From: Echinarachnius parma | Taxonomy: Eukaryota; Echinodermata; Echinoidea; Clypeasteroida; Echinarachniidae | DNA length: 64,000 bases | Direction of reading: 5' to 3' | NCBI GenBank assembly: GCA_037951105.1 | Contig: JBAMJV010007766.1 | Location: forward strand, 21,954-85,953 | Part shown: one piece after another, positions 1 through 12,600 of the stretch | How the letters are laid out: each line of letters starts with the position of its first letter | Numbering within the stretch: position 1 is the stretch's first letter | Position numbers and translations under genes: made by a program | Notes under the pieces: model-generated | Databases searched by the model: none | What the model was told of the DNA's origin: nothing | Seen by the model: the letters and a program-made list of their open reading frames with translations, nothing else

Positions 1-109
1 CAATATCACATTTGCTTTACTAGTTTATTAACACAGGAAGTAATAACTTTTTATGACCAGTGTCAAAGTTATCAGATAACAAAAAAACACAACGGAATTA
101 CCTTTCAAA

Positions 110-138
110 GGGCATCATCATCATCATCATCATCATAT
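110..138. repeat. (ATC)n microsatellite
   Basis: Seven ATC units in a row followed by ATT units. Simple repeat with no gene nearby. Confidence 0.85.
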
Positions 139-299
139 TATTATTTCTGAGAAAGCAAATGACTTTGATATAAAAAATAAGAAGAGTGTTTTTGTGATAG
201 AGGTAAGGTTACGTGCCCCAGGAATATTATTGCAAGGCAAGGCTGCGATGAGAGTCATGTGTTGTTCACCCGCATCTGATACACCGGGGAAACGTTCCT

Positions 300-690
300 T
301 TAAGTGATCCATTAACTTTGCAAATTTAATTCAACCTACATAACATCACTTGGAGCTTTCACACTTTCTCTTGTACCTTGTTGTTTGACTTATGATAACA
401 GAAGAATGAAACGGGTTCTGATTTGCTCAAACGTCCCCCTTATTATGGAGATATTTACAATTAGATTAAAAAGCGTTTCAGAAGTCCATCTGAAGTATCT
501 GAACGTTCGGGATAAAATCTGACATCGATTTTCTCTTATTTCACTAGGTTAACATGGTTTCTTTTCTGTGAAAATATCACATACCATTCGGAAGAATCTT
601 ACTATGATATTGGTATATATGATGGGAGTCTCAATTATCACTTTTGGAAAAATATTGAAATGTAGCGTGAGCAATGACTGCTCTCCTTAA
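300..690 (-). mobile_element. MITE, TTAA-bounded family T5 (GTGATCC), copy 1
   Basis: It starts TTAAGTGATCCATTAACTT and shares its interior (CACTTGGAGCTTTCACAC, then GAAGAATCTTAC and GATATTGGTATA) with 3257-3619, 15470-15932 and 30938-31339. Its orientation is opposite to 3257. The right end is fuzzy; homology clearly reaches about 660 and TTAA lies at 687. Confidence 0.6.
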
Positions 691-761
691 AGCTTTTCTT
701 TCAGGCGGCCAAACGACACATCAGATCGACTCCCACCATAGACTTGTGTGTTGTAGATCCT

Positions 762-1069
762 AAAGGCCTGGTCATACAGGACACGACTAGACCCACGAAT
801 GCAGTACGCATTGGTACAAATCTATGGCAAGCAGTTTTTATCATTTATTACTATTTCTTGATATCAAGAATTAAATTCTTGATATCAAGAAATCAAATTC
901 TTGATATCAAGAAATCAAATTCTTGATATCAAGAAATCGAATTCTTGATATAAATAACTCAATTCTTGATATCAAGAAATAGGAATAAATGTTAAAACAG
1001 CTTGCCATAGATTCGTACCAATGCGTACTGCATTCGTGGGTCTAGTCGTGTCCTGTGTGACCAGGCCTT
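762..1069. mobile_element. Foldback element with nested palindromic units
   Basis: Arms of about 78 bp (762-840 and 992-1069) are near-perfect inverted repeats, beginning AAGGCCTGGTCA on the left and ending TGACCAGGCCTT on the right. The loop holds five or more units of the self-palindrome TTCTTGATATCAAGAA. The arrangement is typical of a non-autonomous foldback or MITE. Confidence 0.75.
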
Positions 1070-1258
1070 ACTTAGCTGGTAGCCAGTACAAGAGTTTCTT
1101 GACCAAATGACATTTCTGGTGGCCATTGGCACCTGGATCACTAACTAGTAGGGGCGAGCCAATATAATACCCATAGAGTGAAGTCAATGGATACAGTATA
1201 CAAGAAAATGCAGTCAAACCTGTTTATAGTGACCGATGAAGGGAAACAAGAATAGTGC

Positions 1259-1373
1259 CAACCATGGGCGTCGATCCTTATGTAATACCAAATTGTTCAG
1301 CGGGGGATGAATGAATAGATCATCCCCCCCTTGAACAAAAGCTATCAATTACAGATCGACGCCCATGCATGGT
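1259..1373. mobile_element. Short foldback element
   Basis: CATGGGCGTCGATC (1263-1276) is the exact reverse complement of 1354-1367. Inside, TTGTTCAGCGGGGGATGA pairs with TCATCCCCCCCTTGAACAA. The interior resembles the foldback at 55546-55675, which also has a GGGGGATGATCTATTCATT core. Confidence 0.65.
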
Positions 1374-1636
1374 GCCAACTGCAGACAGATGAGGTCTATA
1401 GGCATGTTCCAAGAGCAATATGCGCGCCAGCATTGTAAGTGTGCATTCAGCTTCATGCTGAGAGAATGGGCATAGCTGTTTGATACTATGATGGGCAGTA
1501 AGTCCGATTTATAAGGCATTGACTTGGTACAAATTGACAAAAATGGGAACCTGACATGGTGTCACTCACAGCGCCCTAAAACAAAAAATACATGACCAAT
1601 ATGACTGTTCTTGGTATGGTTTTTCAAAGACACCTT

Positions 1637-1801
1637 GGCCCCGTTGCAGAAAGAGATACAATCGATTGTAAGTTGCAATTAATCGTAAGTCAGATCACGT
1701 GTTCTAGATGCGCAAATCTGATTGGTTGAAACGCGTAAATTTTCTGACTTACGATCAATCGTAACTTACAATCGATTGTATCTCTTTCTGCAACGGGGCC
1801 C
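1637..1801. mobile_element. MITE of the GGCCCCGTTGCAG family, intact copy
   Basis: This 165-bp foldback has terminal inverted repeats of nearly 40 bp starting GGCCCCGTTGCAGAAAGAG and ending CTCTTTCTGCAACGGGGCC. The subterminal parts (TAAGTCAG... CTGACTTA) also pair. Related copies are at 4266, 46373, 55189 and, more distantly, 14422. Confidence 0.8.
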
Positions 1802-2744
1802 TGATCCGATAGACATAATCATCTTGTTACTATATTTTGGGAAGTGCCCCGTTCCGTTTTTTGGGGGGCCACCCTGTATAGTTCCAACATCTAGATCAAC
1901 AAGGTCAAGTCGATTTTCAAACTGACCATCATGCCTTGAATACATAATTGCAGTTTTGAATCCAATAAAGGCGTTGACATTTTGAACAGTTTATATAAAA
2001 CTTGAATTGGGGGCCGGTAAAATATTGTTTTGGGCCAAGAACATTGAGAGGAATAATATATTTCATTGTCCCAAACCAGCCATGATGAGCCACCATCCAC
2101 AAAAAAGAAGAATTTGTTTTCCAGACCTGATATAACCTTTAAATATTTTTGTGAAAGCTTGTCATGTGATAGGAGTGTATGATGTGGGTGGAAGCAGACA
2201 GGGCAATTAAAATGTTATTGTAAAACCTAATACGATAATGTACACCGTACGTGTATCCTTGCGTGCGATAATATTATATATGCTTTGTCATGCGCCGCTT
2301 CTTGTGAAACATGACACCTGTCTGAAGATGGCGGAGCTGATCAGCAAGATGATTATCATGCACGTCGTATATTATCTCATAATTTGATAAACCCTTTGAC
2401 GACGGTTTATTTTTGGTACAACATGCGTTCTCCAGTGTTTTCCGGACCAGTCCTAAAGGGGTTAACTTGTCCAGGACCAAGTCTCTATGCTGTCTTGGAC
2501 AGGCGTCTGTGGAAATTGTATATTGTATACCAGTAAATGGAATAGTCGCCATGCAATTGGGTTATAATTAAGAGAAATAAGGGAAGGGCGGTATGCCTGC
2601 AAGGGGTGTATCATTTCATATACCTAGATATTTCGATAGCGAGAGCTGATTATGAGACACCCTCCAACACGCTTTCACACGCCAGGAGCCAACATGTTTA
2701 ATAGCGCGGGCGAACATAACAGCGGATGCATTTATAAACAAGAT

Positions 2745-3160
2745 GACTTTTATGTCGCCGATATAGTTTTTCTGTTAGCTTAAATAGTCAAATTTTGTTA
2801 AAAATATGAAATTCAGGATTTTTGTATTTCCTGAATGAACGAACCTTAATCTACCTTCTGTGAAATTTTGTTTGTCAGAAATCATGTTTAAATATATTTT
2901 TTCAGCGAATAAAAATTATCAGATTACAGCGCTTGAATGGATGCCAATCTTTGAAGTGGCCCGTTTCTCCCTTATTTTAAAACTGCTTCAGCCATTTTCC
3001 AAATATTTGGCGCTCATTTTCTGAGAGTTTGCCTTGTCTGTATAAATGACAAAATATATACCATATTAAAGATAATGAATTCAACTGTAATGTCGTGTGA
3101 AAATCAGCATAATCATTTTCCCAGACTTAGTGGTCGTTTTGTGGTGTAGGGTCACATATT
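2745..3160 (-). mobile_element. MITE of the GTGACCCTACACCACAAAACGACC family, copy 1
   Basis: It ends GGTCGTTTTGTGGTGTAGGG followed by TCACATA. Its left part (GCCGATATAG... AAATAGTCAAATTTTG) is the reverse complement of the right part of 13731-14170. The left terminus looks shortened by about 25 bp. Confidence 0.6.
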
Positions 3161-3256
3161 TCATTTTTCCAGTGTCAAGCAAAAATGGAGCAATGCAGAA
3201 GGGATCGGGCCAAATGGGAGAAGGGTTAGCAGGGTGGGGGTGGACAAAATCTATCC

Positions 3257-3619
3257 TTAAAGTGATCCATTTACTTCATAAGATATTTCCGAAAGTGAGA
3301 CTTCAATCATAATTTTACTAATACCATTGAAAGATTCCTCTAAAAGATGTGTGAAAGTTTTATATGAAAAAATACTGTTTACCTTTTGAAAAAAAGGTGT
3401 AAATTGGTGTCCGATTTTTTCACTTACAGCCCATTTGATGTGTAGTTGCATAAAGAGGCCTTTCATAATGCTTTGTATTAAATCATAAATATCTCCAATT
3501 AGAGGGAGACATTTGAAAAATTGAAACTCATTACATTCTCCTGTTACCATAAGTCAAACAACGCAGGTACAAGAGAAAATTGAAAGCTCCAAGTGATTTG
3601 GGTTGAATTTGATCGCTTA
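3257..3619 (+). mobile_element. MITE, TTAA-bounded family T5, copy 2
   Basis: It begins TTAAAGTGATCCATTTACTT and ends near GGTTGAATTTGATCGCTTA. The interior is shared with 300-690 in reverse and with 30938-31339 in the same orientation. Confidence 0.65.
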
Positions 3620-3840
3620 CCGGTACACCAAATGGAGAAAAAAAACACATATATTTTTACTCACACTATCTGTTTTAGCTGACAAGCAAAACAAATAGCT
3701 CAATCTTCTTCTCTTTTTGAGTTGCTGATTTGTTATAATCCCCTCGCTCATTTTTAGCAACATGAACTGCACATATCATGTACAGCTGCAATACCTCCAG
3801 CATTTTAAAGTTACATGAAGCGAAACAGTTCAAGAATATC

Positions 3841-4187
3841 ATACCTGCCAACTGTTCCGATTTATTCGGAATATTCTGATTTTCTGAATTTTTAGGACCT
3901 TAAAAATCTGAATATTCCGATTTTTCGAAATTCTGAATGACCAAAAAAAACATTTTTTACATCTTTTTGCATGATCGGAAAGCGCCATAAACGTACCAAA
4001 CATGGCATAATTGGATAGAGCACATCATGATAATCATTTATTAGACCCTTGAGCAGTGAAAACGATGTAAAAAAAAAGAGCCCCTGTGAGCCCCAAAATA
4101 GCCCTCGTGAATAATTACACAGGGGCGTTTTTCTCCCAGACCCCCGCAGTGGGTACAGATTTCTGAATTTCAAATGTTGGCAGGTAT
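3841..4187. mobile_element. Foldback MITE with ATACCTGCCAAC ends
   Basis: ATACCTGCCAAC at 3841 and GTTGGCAGGTAT at 4176-4187 are exact inverted repeats. The interior is rich in GAATATTC and GAAATTC-like motifs. A 347-bp non-autonomous DNA element is the simplest reading. Confidence 0.65.
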
Positions 4188-4265
4188 GGAATATTTGTTT
4201 TTGGCATGACATGTATGCATTTGCCATCTAGACCCCAGCCTGAGTATTTTTTCGGGACCAGACCT

Positions 4266-4427
4266 GGGCCCCAGAAAGAGTTGCAATCGATAGTAAAGTT
4301 GCAATTAATTGCGAGTCATATCATGTGACTTAATGCGCAAATCTGATTGATTAAAATGTAAATATTTTCTGACTTGTGTTTAATTGTAATTTTAGAATAG
4401 ATTGTAACGCTTTCTGCAGCGGGGCCC
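4266..4427. mobile_element. MITE of the GGCCCCGTTGCAG family, diverged copy
   Basis: GGGCCCCAGAAAGAGTTGCA on the left pairs with TTGTAACGCTTTCTGCAGCG GGGCCC on the right. Length and interior (GCGCAAATCTGATTGATTAAA) match 1637-1801, with several substitutions and small indels. Confidence 0.75.
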
Positions 4428-4977
4428 ATAACAGGTTTAAAACCCATTAAAGACAATATGGTGACTGACACACATCAAATTTTCAGAAAAAAAACACGCT
4501 ATTATCTAGAAAACTGTCCCTGTGTGACTCAGACCAATCTGGACAATATCTGGTCAGACCAATTTATATAATAAATAAAAGCTCCAACTCTGGAAGCGGA
4601 AGGGGTAACTGCATGTGGAAATGAGTAGTAACAACAAATAAAGCTATGAAACGTAAAGACCATTTCTTGACCATTTAAGGGATGTTATTGATTCTCCTCT
4701 TGACTGATTGTTAATATGGTACATGTACATGTACATATAATGAAAATGCAATAATAAGTAAATAAACAGAAATGGAATGTGGATGTAATTGGAGCCATGC
4801 AACAGGAAGTACCAAACATAACTTGAATGGGGGTATGGTTGGTGATATTGGAAACCATTGCCCAACATCATACATGTACATCAGTATATTAATATCAGTA
4901 ATTAATTTGTACAAATCTACCAGTGTGATCGAATAATACATGCTGATTTACAATTTAAAAAAAGAAGAAAATAACTT

Positions 4978-4997
4978 TTTTTTTTTTTTTTTTTTTG
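4978..4997. repeat. Poly(T) tract
   Basis: About 20 consecutive T between A-rich and ordinary sequence. It may be the tail of an old minus-strand insertion, but no body was recognised. Confidence 0.6.
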
Positions 4998-5373
4998 GTA
5001 TTCCCTTTTATAGAAACTATCAGAAAACGGCAACAAAATTTACGTTGAACCCTGATATTCTCCAGATACATATTTTAAATATAACACAAATAAACCAAAC
5101 AAACTCATACAAACGCTGGTGTGATCGACCGAACCAACTTTTATATTTACGCGTGCGTAAAGGGTATTTTTGCTGCACGAATTGGCTTCGCGAAAAAATA
5201 TTTTTTTTGCCTCTAAAGGTTGGCAGCTCTGAAAATACTTTTTGGGGGTTCAAAATACTGTTTTTTACCTCAGACTACTTTTTTTGGTTTGTGAAGGTTG
5301 GCATCTCTGCTTTAAGAGATAATATCCTAATTGCTAATGTAATGTGTAATTTGTAATTTATTTGAAATGGCAG

Positions 5374-5481
5374 ATCAAGAAAAAGCAAAGCCGGAAAATC
5401 TGCGACTGAACCAGAAGCGCTGTCTCAAAACAACAAATCCATGATGATGGCGATAACCATCCCGGCATCCATATTGCTCTT
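5374..5481 (+). pseudogene. Decayed tandem copy 1 of exon a
   Basis: The sequence after a CAG matches exon a: it codes DQEKAKPENLRLNQKRCL. One base is then missing relative to the intact exon (AAAACAACAAATCC against CGAGATGATAAATCC), which shifts the frame and gives TGA at 5442-5444. The homology ends at TTGCTCTTG, short of the real donor. The frameshift and lost donor make it a non-functional exon relic. Confidence 0.8.
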
Positions 5482-5565
5482 GTAATTTGTAGTTTGTTAT
5501 TTTTTTATATTTTTCTTTTTTTCTTTTTTCATTGTTTATTTTGATATTTTTTCTTTAAATTGCAG

Positions 5566-5684
5566 ATCAAGGAATAGCAAAGCCGGCAAATCTGCACCAG
5601 AATCAGAACCGCTGTCTGCGAGACGACAAATCCATGACGGTAGTGATAACTATTCTGATATCCTTATTTGCTCTTGTGAATTGA
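5566..5684 (+). pseudogene. Tandem copy 2 of exon a, open but ending in a stop
   Basis: It follows a good acceptor (TTTAAATTGCAG) in the same phase as exon a. It codes DQGIAKPANLHQNQNRCLRD, then SMTVVITILISLFALVN, and stops at TGA 5682-5684 where exon a continues with IYDGLQ and its donor. The reading frame is clean for 38 full codons, so decay is mild. It could be a relic or, less likely, an alternative last or poison exon that truncates the carrier inside TM7. RNA data would decide. Confidence 0.75.
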
Positions 5685-5716
5685 AATTTGTTATTTTTTA
5701 CATTCTTAAATTGCAG

Positions 5717-5844
5717 ATCAAGAAATAGCCAAGCCGGAAAATCCCCGCCTGAATCAGAACCGCTGTCTTCGAGATGATAAATCCAAGACGATTGTGATTA
5801 CTATCCTGATATCCTTGCTGCTCTTCATCTACGACGGCCTTCAG
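5717..5844 (+). CDS. Exon a: central loop and start of TM7
   Basis: The acceptor is TTAAATTGCAG and the donor is gtaagc at 5845. The exon enters with a split codon (AT of a GAT-like codon) and leaves in phase 0. It codes DQEIAKPENPRLNQNRCLRD followed by a hydrophobic stretch ending IYDGLQ. The charged part fits the cytoplasmic loop between the two six-helix halves and the hydrophobic part fits TM7. It is the third and only intact copy in a tandem set of three; see 5374-5481 and 5566-5684. Confidence 0.85.
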
Positions 5845-6550
5845 GTAAGCATTGACCACTGAACTGAACATTGTGGAAGGCAGGTAAACGTTAAGATGTT
5901 GAAGCTGAATTGAATAACCACCTCTAGCTTTCTGCTGGAGTGATCAACAGATATATTATATACAAATGCCGTTAGGAGACAGTGGTCAGACTATCTGAGG
6001 GCCTTCCGCAGAAAAACCTTCGAACAAAGACAAATCTATTGTTAAATTAAGATGGTGGTTCATGCATGTTTTACACTTACATTTAACATTTTCCAAGCAT
6101 GGATACTGTGATAAAACCTTCAGACTAGGAATGCCTTTGGACAGAGCAATTCAACAATAAAGAGTCTGTGTTCAAATTAAGATGGCATTAAACATGTCAC
6201 TCAAGCATGATCCCTTTAAATCTTCTAAACTGAAAATTGTCAGTTTATGAATAAAAACAACAACCCAACAAATGTAACAAGTCTCTTGTATAAAATAAAT
6301 GTAAATTTAATCTTCATCTCTTCTTGTTTTTGCTTGTTGCAGTCTGCATATGGAGGCTACATCTTTCAGTATGCAGTGAAGAACGTGGCGATAGATATCT
6401 CCGCCACGGATGGGGCATACATGACCTCGGTTTACTGGGGATGCTTCGCCCTAGGAAGGCTCATCTCCATCCCCATCTCCACTGTCTGCGCATTGTCCAT
6501 CATGCTGCTTGTAAATCTGGTAAGTTTTGATTTTGTTTAGTTTTGATTGA

Positions 6551-6629
<79 letters not shown>

Positions 6630-6630
6630 A

Positions 6631-6681
<51 letters not shown>

Positions 6682-9600
6682 ATTTGATTGATTGATTGAT
6701 TGATATATTGATTGATTGATTGATTGTTGGATGGATAAATGGATGGATACATGGATGTATGGATGGATGGATAGATCCAGTGTTGCACGTAGGTATAAAC
6801 TGTATATCAATATAACATCATTTGTACATGTTCAACATAATATATGTGGGATGTTCTTGCCTGCCGTGCATGTTTGCAGTTCTAATTCCCAGATTCCCAT
6901 AATACTTGTCAGATAAATCTCACCATATTATAATATGATTAATGAAAATAAAGTAAACAATTCTCATGAATCCCACTCCCTGCAATGCAATATAGGAGGA
7001 TAATCAAATTACTAGATGTAATTGTAATGACAGTTCTTCCCTTCCCCCACCCATGTAAATGACACCTTCAGTGTATTTATTCTTTTATTAAAGGGGACCA
7101 CCAGGCAAAGAACAACACATAATTATATGCTTTGGTACCGTTTTGTGATATCAAATAGATACCCAAAATTTTTCAAAGGGTTGTGTAATTCATAAACAAA
7201 GCAATTAATTTCCACCACTTACGGAACCACTACTATTTCCTGGTTCCGTACGGGCCAAACATTTGCGAGTGCGCCAATTCTATTCACGCGTACGTTTATA
7301 GACAATAGATTCCCGGGCGATTCGTTAGCTCTGGACAAAGTAGTCTTGTACATCCAGACCCATGAACGCATGCTTTAGAATGGTGATGCGTTTTCCAATT
7401 ATATATTTATTTCTGGAAACATATTTGTGTGAACTTGTTTGATGGAATGGAATACTAAAGATGTTACCTTTCATTTATAAGAATATTATTTGTGAGTTGT
7501 GGTACCCTTTAAAGTACATGAATATCATGTGCATCCTGTGGGAATTGAGCAGACTGTGTAATCATTGAATTAATTAATTCAGTTATCAATCCAGTAGCTG
7601 CCAAGTTCTTTATCTTCTACTCATTTATATGGATATTAATATGTACTGATATATTTTAATATCAGTTTGATATTACCTGTACCTGATGACCAAGGGTAAT
7701 AATAAAGCGCTTAGAAACATTGTATTAAGCCTTATATAAATGTAATATATTATTATTATTATTATAAAGGCCTATGGCAGAAATATCACCTTAAAAAATG
7801 TTGCTACTGAATTTGTATTTAATTAACTTTTGATGTATTCCGTTTGTGACTCAGAGCAGAACTCTTACATTAATATGTACATGTACAGTACATATTGGCA
7901 CCAGAGCAGCATCAAACATAAGATATCAAGCAAAGTCAATGAAACCAAAAAAGACACAAAACAGCATTGTCCAGTTTTTGGTCTTAGACCTTTGTTTAAT
8001 AGGGAATACTTATTTTCTGTCAAAATGTATGATACACTCGCTGAGCATAATATGCCATATGTAACCATCTACCACAATACAATCGGTCGGCCAGTAGATT
8101 TGTATTCAAGCAGTTGGTGAAATAGGCGAGTTGGTTGGAAAAAAACTATGATCTATATTTGACCTGTGTACAACTAAAAACAATTAAACATCATTAGATA
8201 CCTGCTGGATAAGAACACTGAGGATGTAAATGAAATATGATTTTCCCCTGCCCCTTCGCCCCGCCCCCATCCCCATTGAGCAACCCCCCCCCCCCCCGTC
8301 TCGATAGACCTCGCAATGCTCCCCCATGTGCAGTGTCGGCATTGTGAAGTAAGTAAGAGTACCGCAGCGTGAGTAAACATGCATTACCAGCTTAAGTCTG
8401 ATCTCAGCATGGATGTCTTCATTGACTGATTATGGAAAGCAGGCTAGCATTGATTGGGGGAATGGCTTGACTTTCCTGCCTGCTTGCCATTAGGGGAGTT
8501 GGTTGGCATGGGGGCATGACGCGTAGCCCCCCCCCCCCCCCCCCCTCCCTCCTCCTCCTCCCCCCTCCTCTCCCCCCTCCTTCCACCCAATAATTTGTCA
8601 AAAACAATAACAAACATAAGGGTACAATATGTGTAAAAACAATGAAAAACATATAAGGCGTGCCCCCCAATCATTCTGCTGCCCCCCCCCCCCCCCCCCC
8701 AATCAGTCCGACCACTCTACGCCACTTGGCATGGGGGCAGAGACGAGAGGGATGCATGCATTGCGATGATGTTTTAACGTATTGAGCACATCTTTATCGA
8801 CTGATTTTTGGAAAGGCTGGCATTTAATGGGAGAATCGCTTGAGATTTCCATGTACCATTAGGGCAGTGTGCATGGCACAGAGTCGAGAGTTGATGCATG
8901 GTGGGATGTTAAAAAAAATTGTATGTTTTTTCTGTACTTTATATCATTTGGCAGATTTGGTAGAGTGTTTGAAACCAGCCAAAGTATATATGTGACCCGC
9001 TATAGCAAAACCCTGCACTTCTCGGTAAAAATCGAAATGTAGATTTTCATACCATTAGAAAGGCCTATATCACAAGCTTTCATTTTATGCTTTGTTCTAA
9101 CAAATTGGTCAATAATTGGCGAAGATATGATTGTTTCAATTTTATAATCATAAGTCTTTTACACACATTATGTGAACTTGAAATGCCTATTTCTTCAAAA
9201 CATGAATTACCGACAAGTGCAGGGTTTTGCTATAGCCGGTCACCTTACATACATGTAGGACCAGTCCTGAATATGATGACATAAACGGTACCCTGGGGTA
9301 CCAGACGAAAATCCGCCATTTTGTTTAATTATTTATTTAATTTTTAGGGCTGTACTGTGGGTATAGCGTGCATACAATCGCGAGCTGCACTGCATGCACA
9401 ACGCAATAGCTGCGGTACGGTTGGACGCAAGATGGCGCTACACAACGCGGGATACCGGGGTACAACGGTACCCTGGGGTACTGCGTGTGTCATCATATGT
9501 TGACTTGTTGAGGACTAGAAGCATAATCATGTGTCTTAGGTTGCCATCTATTGGGAGAATGAAGTCCTGAATGCCTTAATCCATTTCTAGTGCAGATCGA

Positions 9601-12600
9601 GCCTTGCTGTGGACCATGTGTGAACTAATATGGCAAATGAGAATCAATCCATTCCGGCTGGGATCTACAGAGAATGCATGTTAAGTACAGCATACCAAAA
9701 TCAAAACGTCTTTAACCCGTTGCCTACGGGAACCTGTATTAACTCTACAACAATTGCAGAATCTACTTTAATAGTAAACAGGTTTATAATGGTTTATAAT
9801 GGGTTCATAAAGTCAACAATGGATTATCATTGGGTCCTAGCTGGTGGGTCCTGTATTAACTCTAGTGGAACTGCACAATCTAGTAGCGAAAGGGTTAATG
9901 GGCTAATATTAAAGTCAACAATGGATTATCACTGGAACTGGGTGGGTCATGTATTAACGCTATAGGAACTGCATAATCTAGTATTGAAAAGGGGTTAATG
10001 GGTTAATAAGACAATAAATGGATTATCGCGGGGTATCTGAAAATTGAGAGACTCTGCGTAAGTGGTTTTTGAGCCTCCCCGGAGAGTCTGATTTGTTCTT
10101 AAGGAGAGCGTGATTTGTGCTTGAGCACTGCTTTATCCCCCGCCAAAATCGCTTTAATGACGCGCTGCGAGAATTCTCGGCGCTGCGAGAATTCATCTGA
10201 AGGGATTTCCCTTGGAGATCCTTGAGAAAGGTCACCTACATGTAATGCACACTGCAGTGATTCGGCTTTCTCGTTCGTTCGTTCGTTCGTTCGTTCGGGA
10301 GAGAAATTTGATTTTTTAGGATTGTGCACGTTCTCTGCAGACCCCAGCCAGAAATATCCTCGCTGCAATCCTCGACGGATTAACGCACAAGTAGTGAATT
10401 GACGTCAACACTCAATCAGAGACAGGGAAAAAAATTAACATTTATTTTTCGTGGGCTACTTTCAAGATTGCTTACATGAAAATAACACTCTAACATTTGT
10501 TTTGCATTGAACTCTATGCACATTTTCAGGTGGCTATTATCTGATTTTCAGGGCCTCTTGTATTTTTTCACTGAAATTAGAGATTTGGCAATAAATACAC
10601 TTGTAATGATTTGACTTTCATATGCAAGCATCAATTTGTTATTAAAGATGCTGTCCTTATTTAGCAAGCCAATATTACAAAGTTGAGAGATTATTGTCTT
10701 TTATGAAAGAAACAGACCATCTAAGAGCTAGTCTGAAAAGAGTGGAACCTACAAATAACTTTTAGTGGAATTATATGGATTGCTAGAGCTTGAAAATAAT
10801 AAACAACGGTTTAATTAGTCTAGCATCTGCAGACCCTTTATTGTATTTTCTGTTCGTACTTGATGTTCACAAACAAAATATTAAATTCATTTGGGTTTTA
10901 TAAGCACGATCATAGCGATTCAATCAGATGTGTGATGTAGCAAGGTTATTTGCCTTTTATGTTGGTAAAAGGATAAAATAATCAGTGGTACATAATATAT
11001 ATTCAGAATAGAAAGAAATGAGCCTGAGAATAAGACTTTGAATTCCTTATCACAGCAAACTTCACAAACTTGATGTATGTTGTATCCTTGTGGTTAACAG
11101 GGAAAAAATTATAATTTATTTTTCGGGGGCTACTTTTCAAGCTTGCCTGCATGAAAATGAACTTCCAAAATTTGATTTGCATTAAACTCTATGCACATTT
11201 TCAGGGGCTCTTTTATGCCTTTCGGGGGCTCTTTTTGGCATTTCGGGGGTGAATTCGCCCGGAGCCCCGTGTATTTTTTTCACTGTTGTGGTATGTTTTA
11301 GAGAACTTTAAGATGCCTGCAAAAGTATGACACTATCTTTAAAGGGATCTAGTAACATTGTTGATACAGTATGTGCAAAAGGTATGGAATAGTTGATGAA
11401 ATGTGTATTTTTGTGATATGCGTACAAATTCCACTGTAAACTAATGTCATATGACCCAATAATGAGCGAAAATCTAAAGTGGTATTTGCCAACTCGCTGC
11501 ACTTACTTTGTACACAGTTTTAAATATCCAGTAGAGAGTTTTAAAAATCCAAACACTTCAATCATAAATATCTTCATAACAAAGGAGAATTTTGGAAAAC
11601 TTAAACCTGCTCCATGTTTCTCCTGGGAATACAATTACAATGAGGTGTGTGAGAACCGCTATAATTCTAGGCAAGTTTTGTCGATTTGGACAATGTTACT
11701 AGATCCCTTTAATGTGACTAATGTAGTCCCTTGGCCTCAACCTTCATATTTCCTCTTTATGCTGCAGATTTGGCATTACAGAGATCTTTCCAGCTGAAAA
11801 CTCTAACTTTAAAATTACATTATTGCATCTACAATTACTGTGTGACATCGCATGACTTAACATATCATCTGAGCATTCATGTTGGGGGAGACTTCCAAAA
11901 CCCCTTTTCCAAATGAGTTGTTTCATAGACAATTATGAATAAAGCTTAACAGGCATATGAAATTCTGACAGTTTTAGACTTGAAAAGCGACACAATTGAC
12001 TATTCTTGACAAACAGATAAAAAAAAACATGCCTACTAGTAATGATAGTAACAATTGAACTCAATAAAATAATTATATGGGTACATGTACTTGTACTAAT
12101 AAATTATTGGTTATTCCAGCAAATTAAAGGAGTGATGATAAAGGAGCATTAGTTTGCAAAACCTAGAGAGTACATTATTATTATTTTTGAGGATTGAAAC
12201 TAAAGACTGAGAAGTACATGTAGATATTATAGGGGGACAATACATGGGGCATAGGGCAATTTAAAGGGACTAAGTAACATTGTCCAAATCCTCAAAATTA
12301 AATTTTAATTCTAGCGGTTCCCTTATAGCTTGTTGTATTCGTATTAACAATAAAATCATGGGACAGGTTTCGGTTTTTCAAATTTCCCTTTCGTTACAAA
12401 GATATGTATGATTGAAGTATTCAGATAAGAAAAACTCTGGGCGAGTTTTTCTTCCATGTACAAAGTGAGTGCAGTGAGTTACTGAATATCACTTTGCATT
12501 TTCGCTCATTACTTGGCCAAACAATGTCCATTTGACTTGAAATTTTCACACAATACCCTGTGGACATATGAGATAACAACAATATACATTGCATCAACCA

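Noticed and set aside
683..780. Possible exon after TTTCTTTCAG (AAKRHIRSTPTIDL...)
   Set aside because: It runs straight into the arm of a foldback element at 762, has no good donor in frame, and does not resemble the upstream part of the carrier family.
2274..2552. 92-residue minus-strand frame with Cys and Lys/Arg
   Set aside because: It includes the dispersed ACCAGTCC repeat motif and has no recognised domain; upstream region also lacks splice support.
6537..6810. SINQSINQ-repeat frames
   Set aside because: (GATT)n microsatellite translated on the minus strand.
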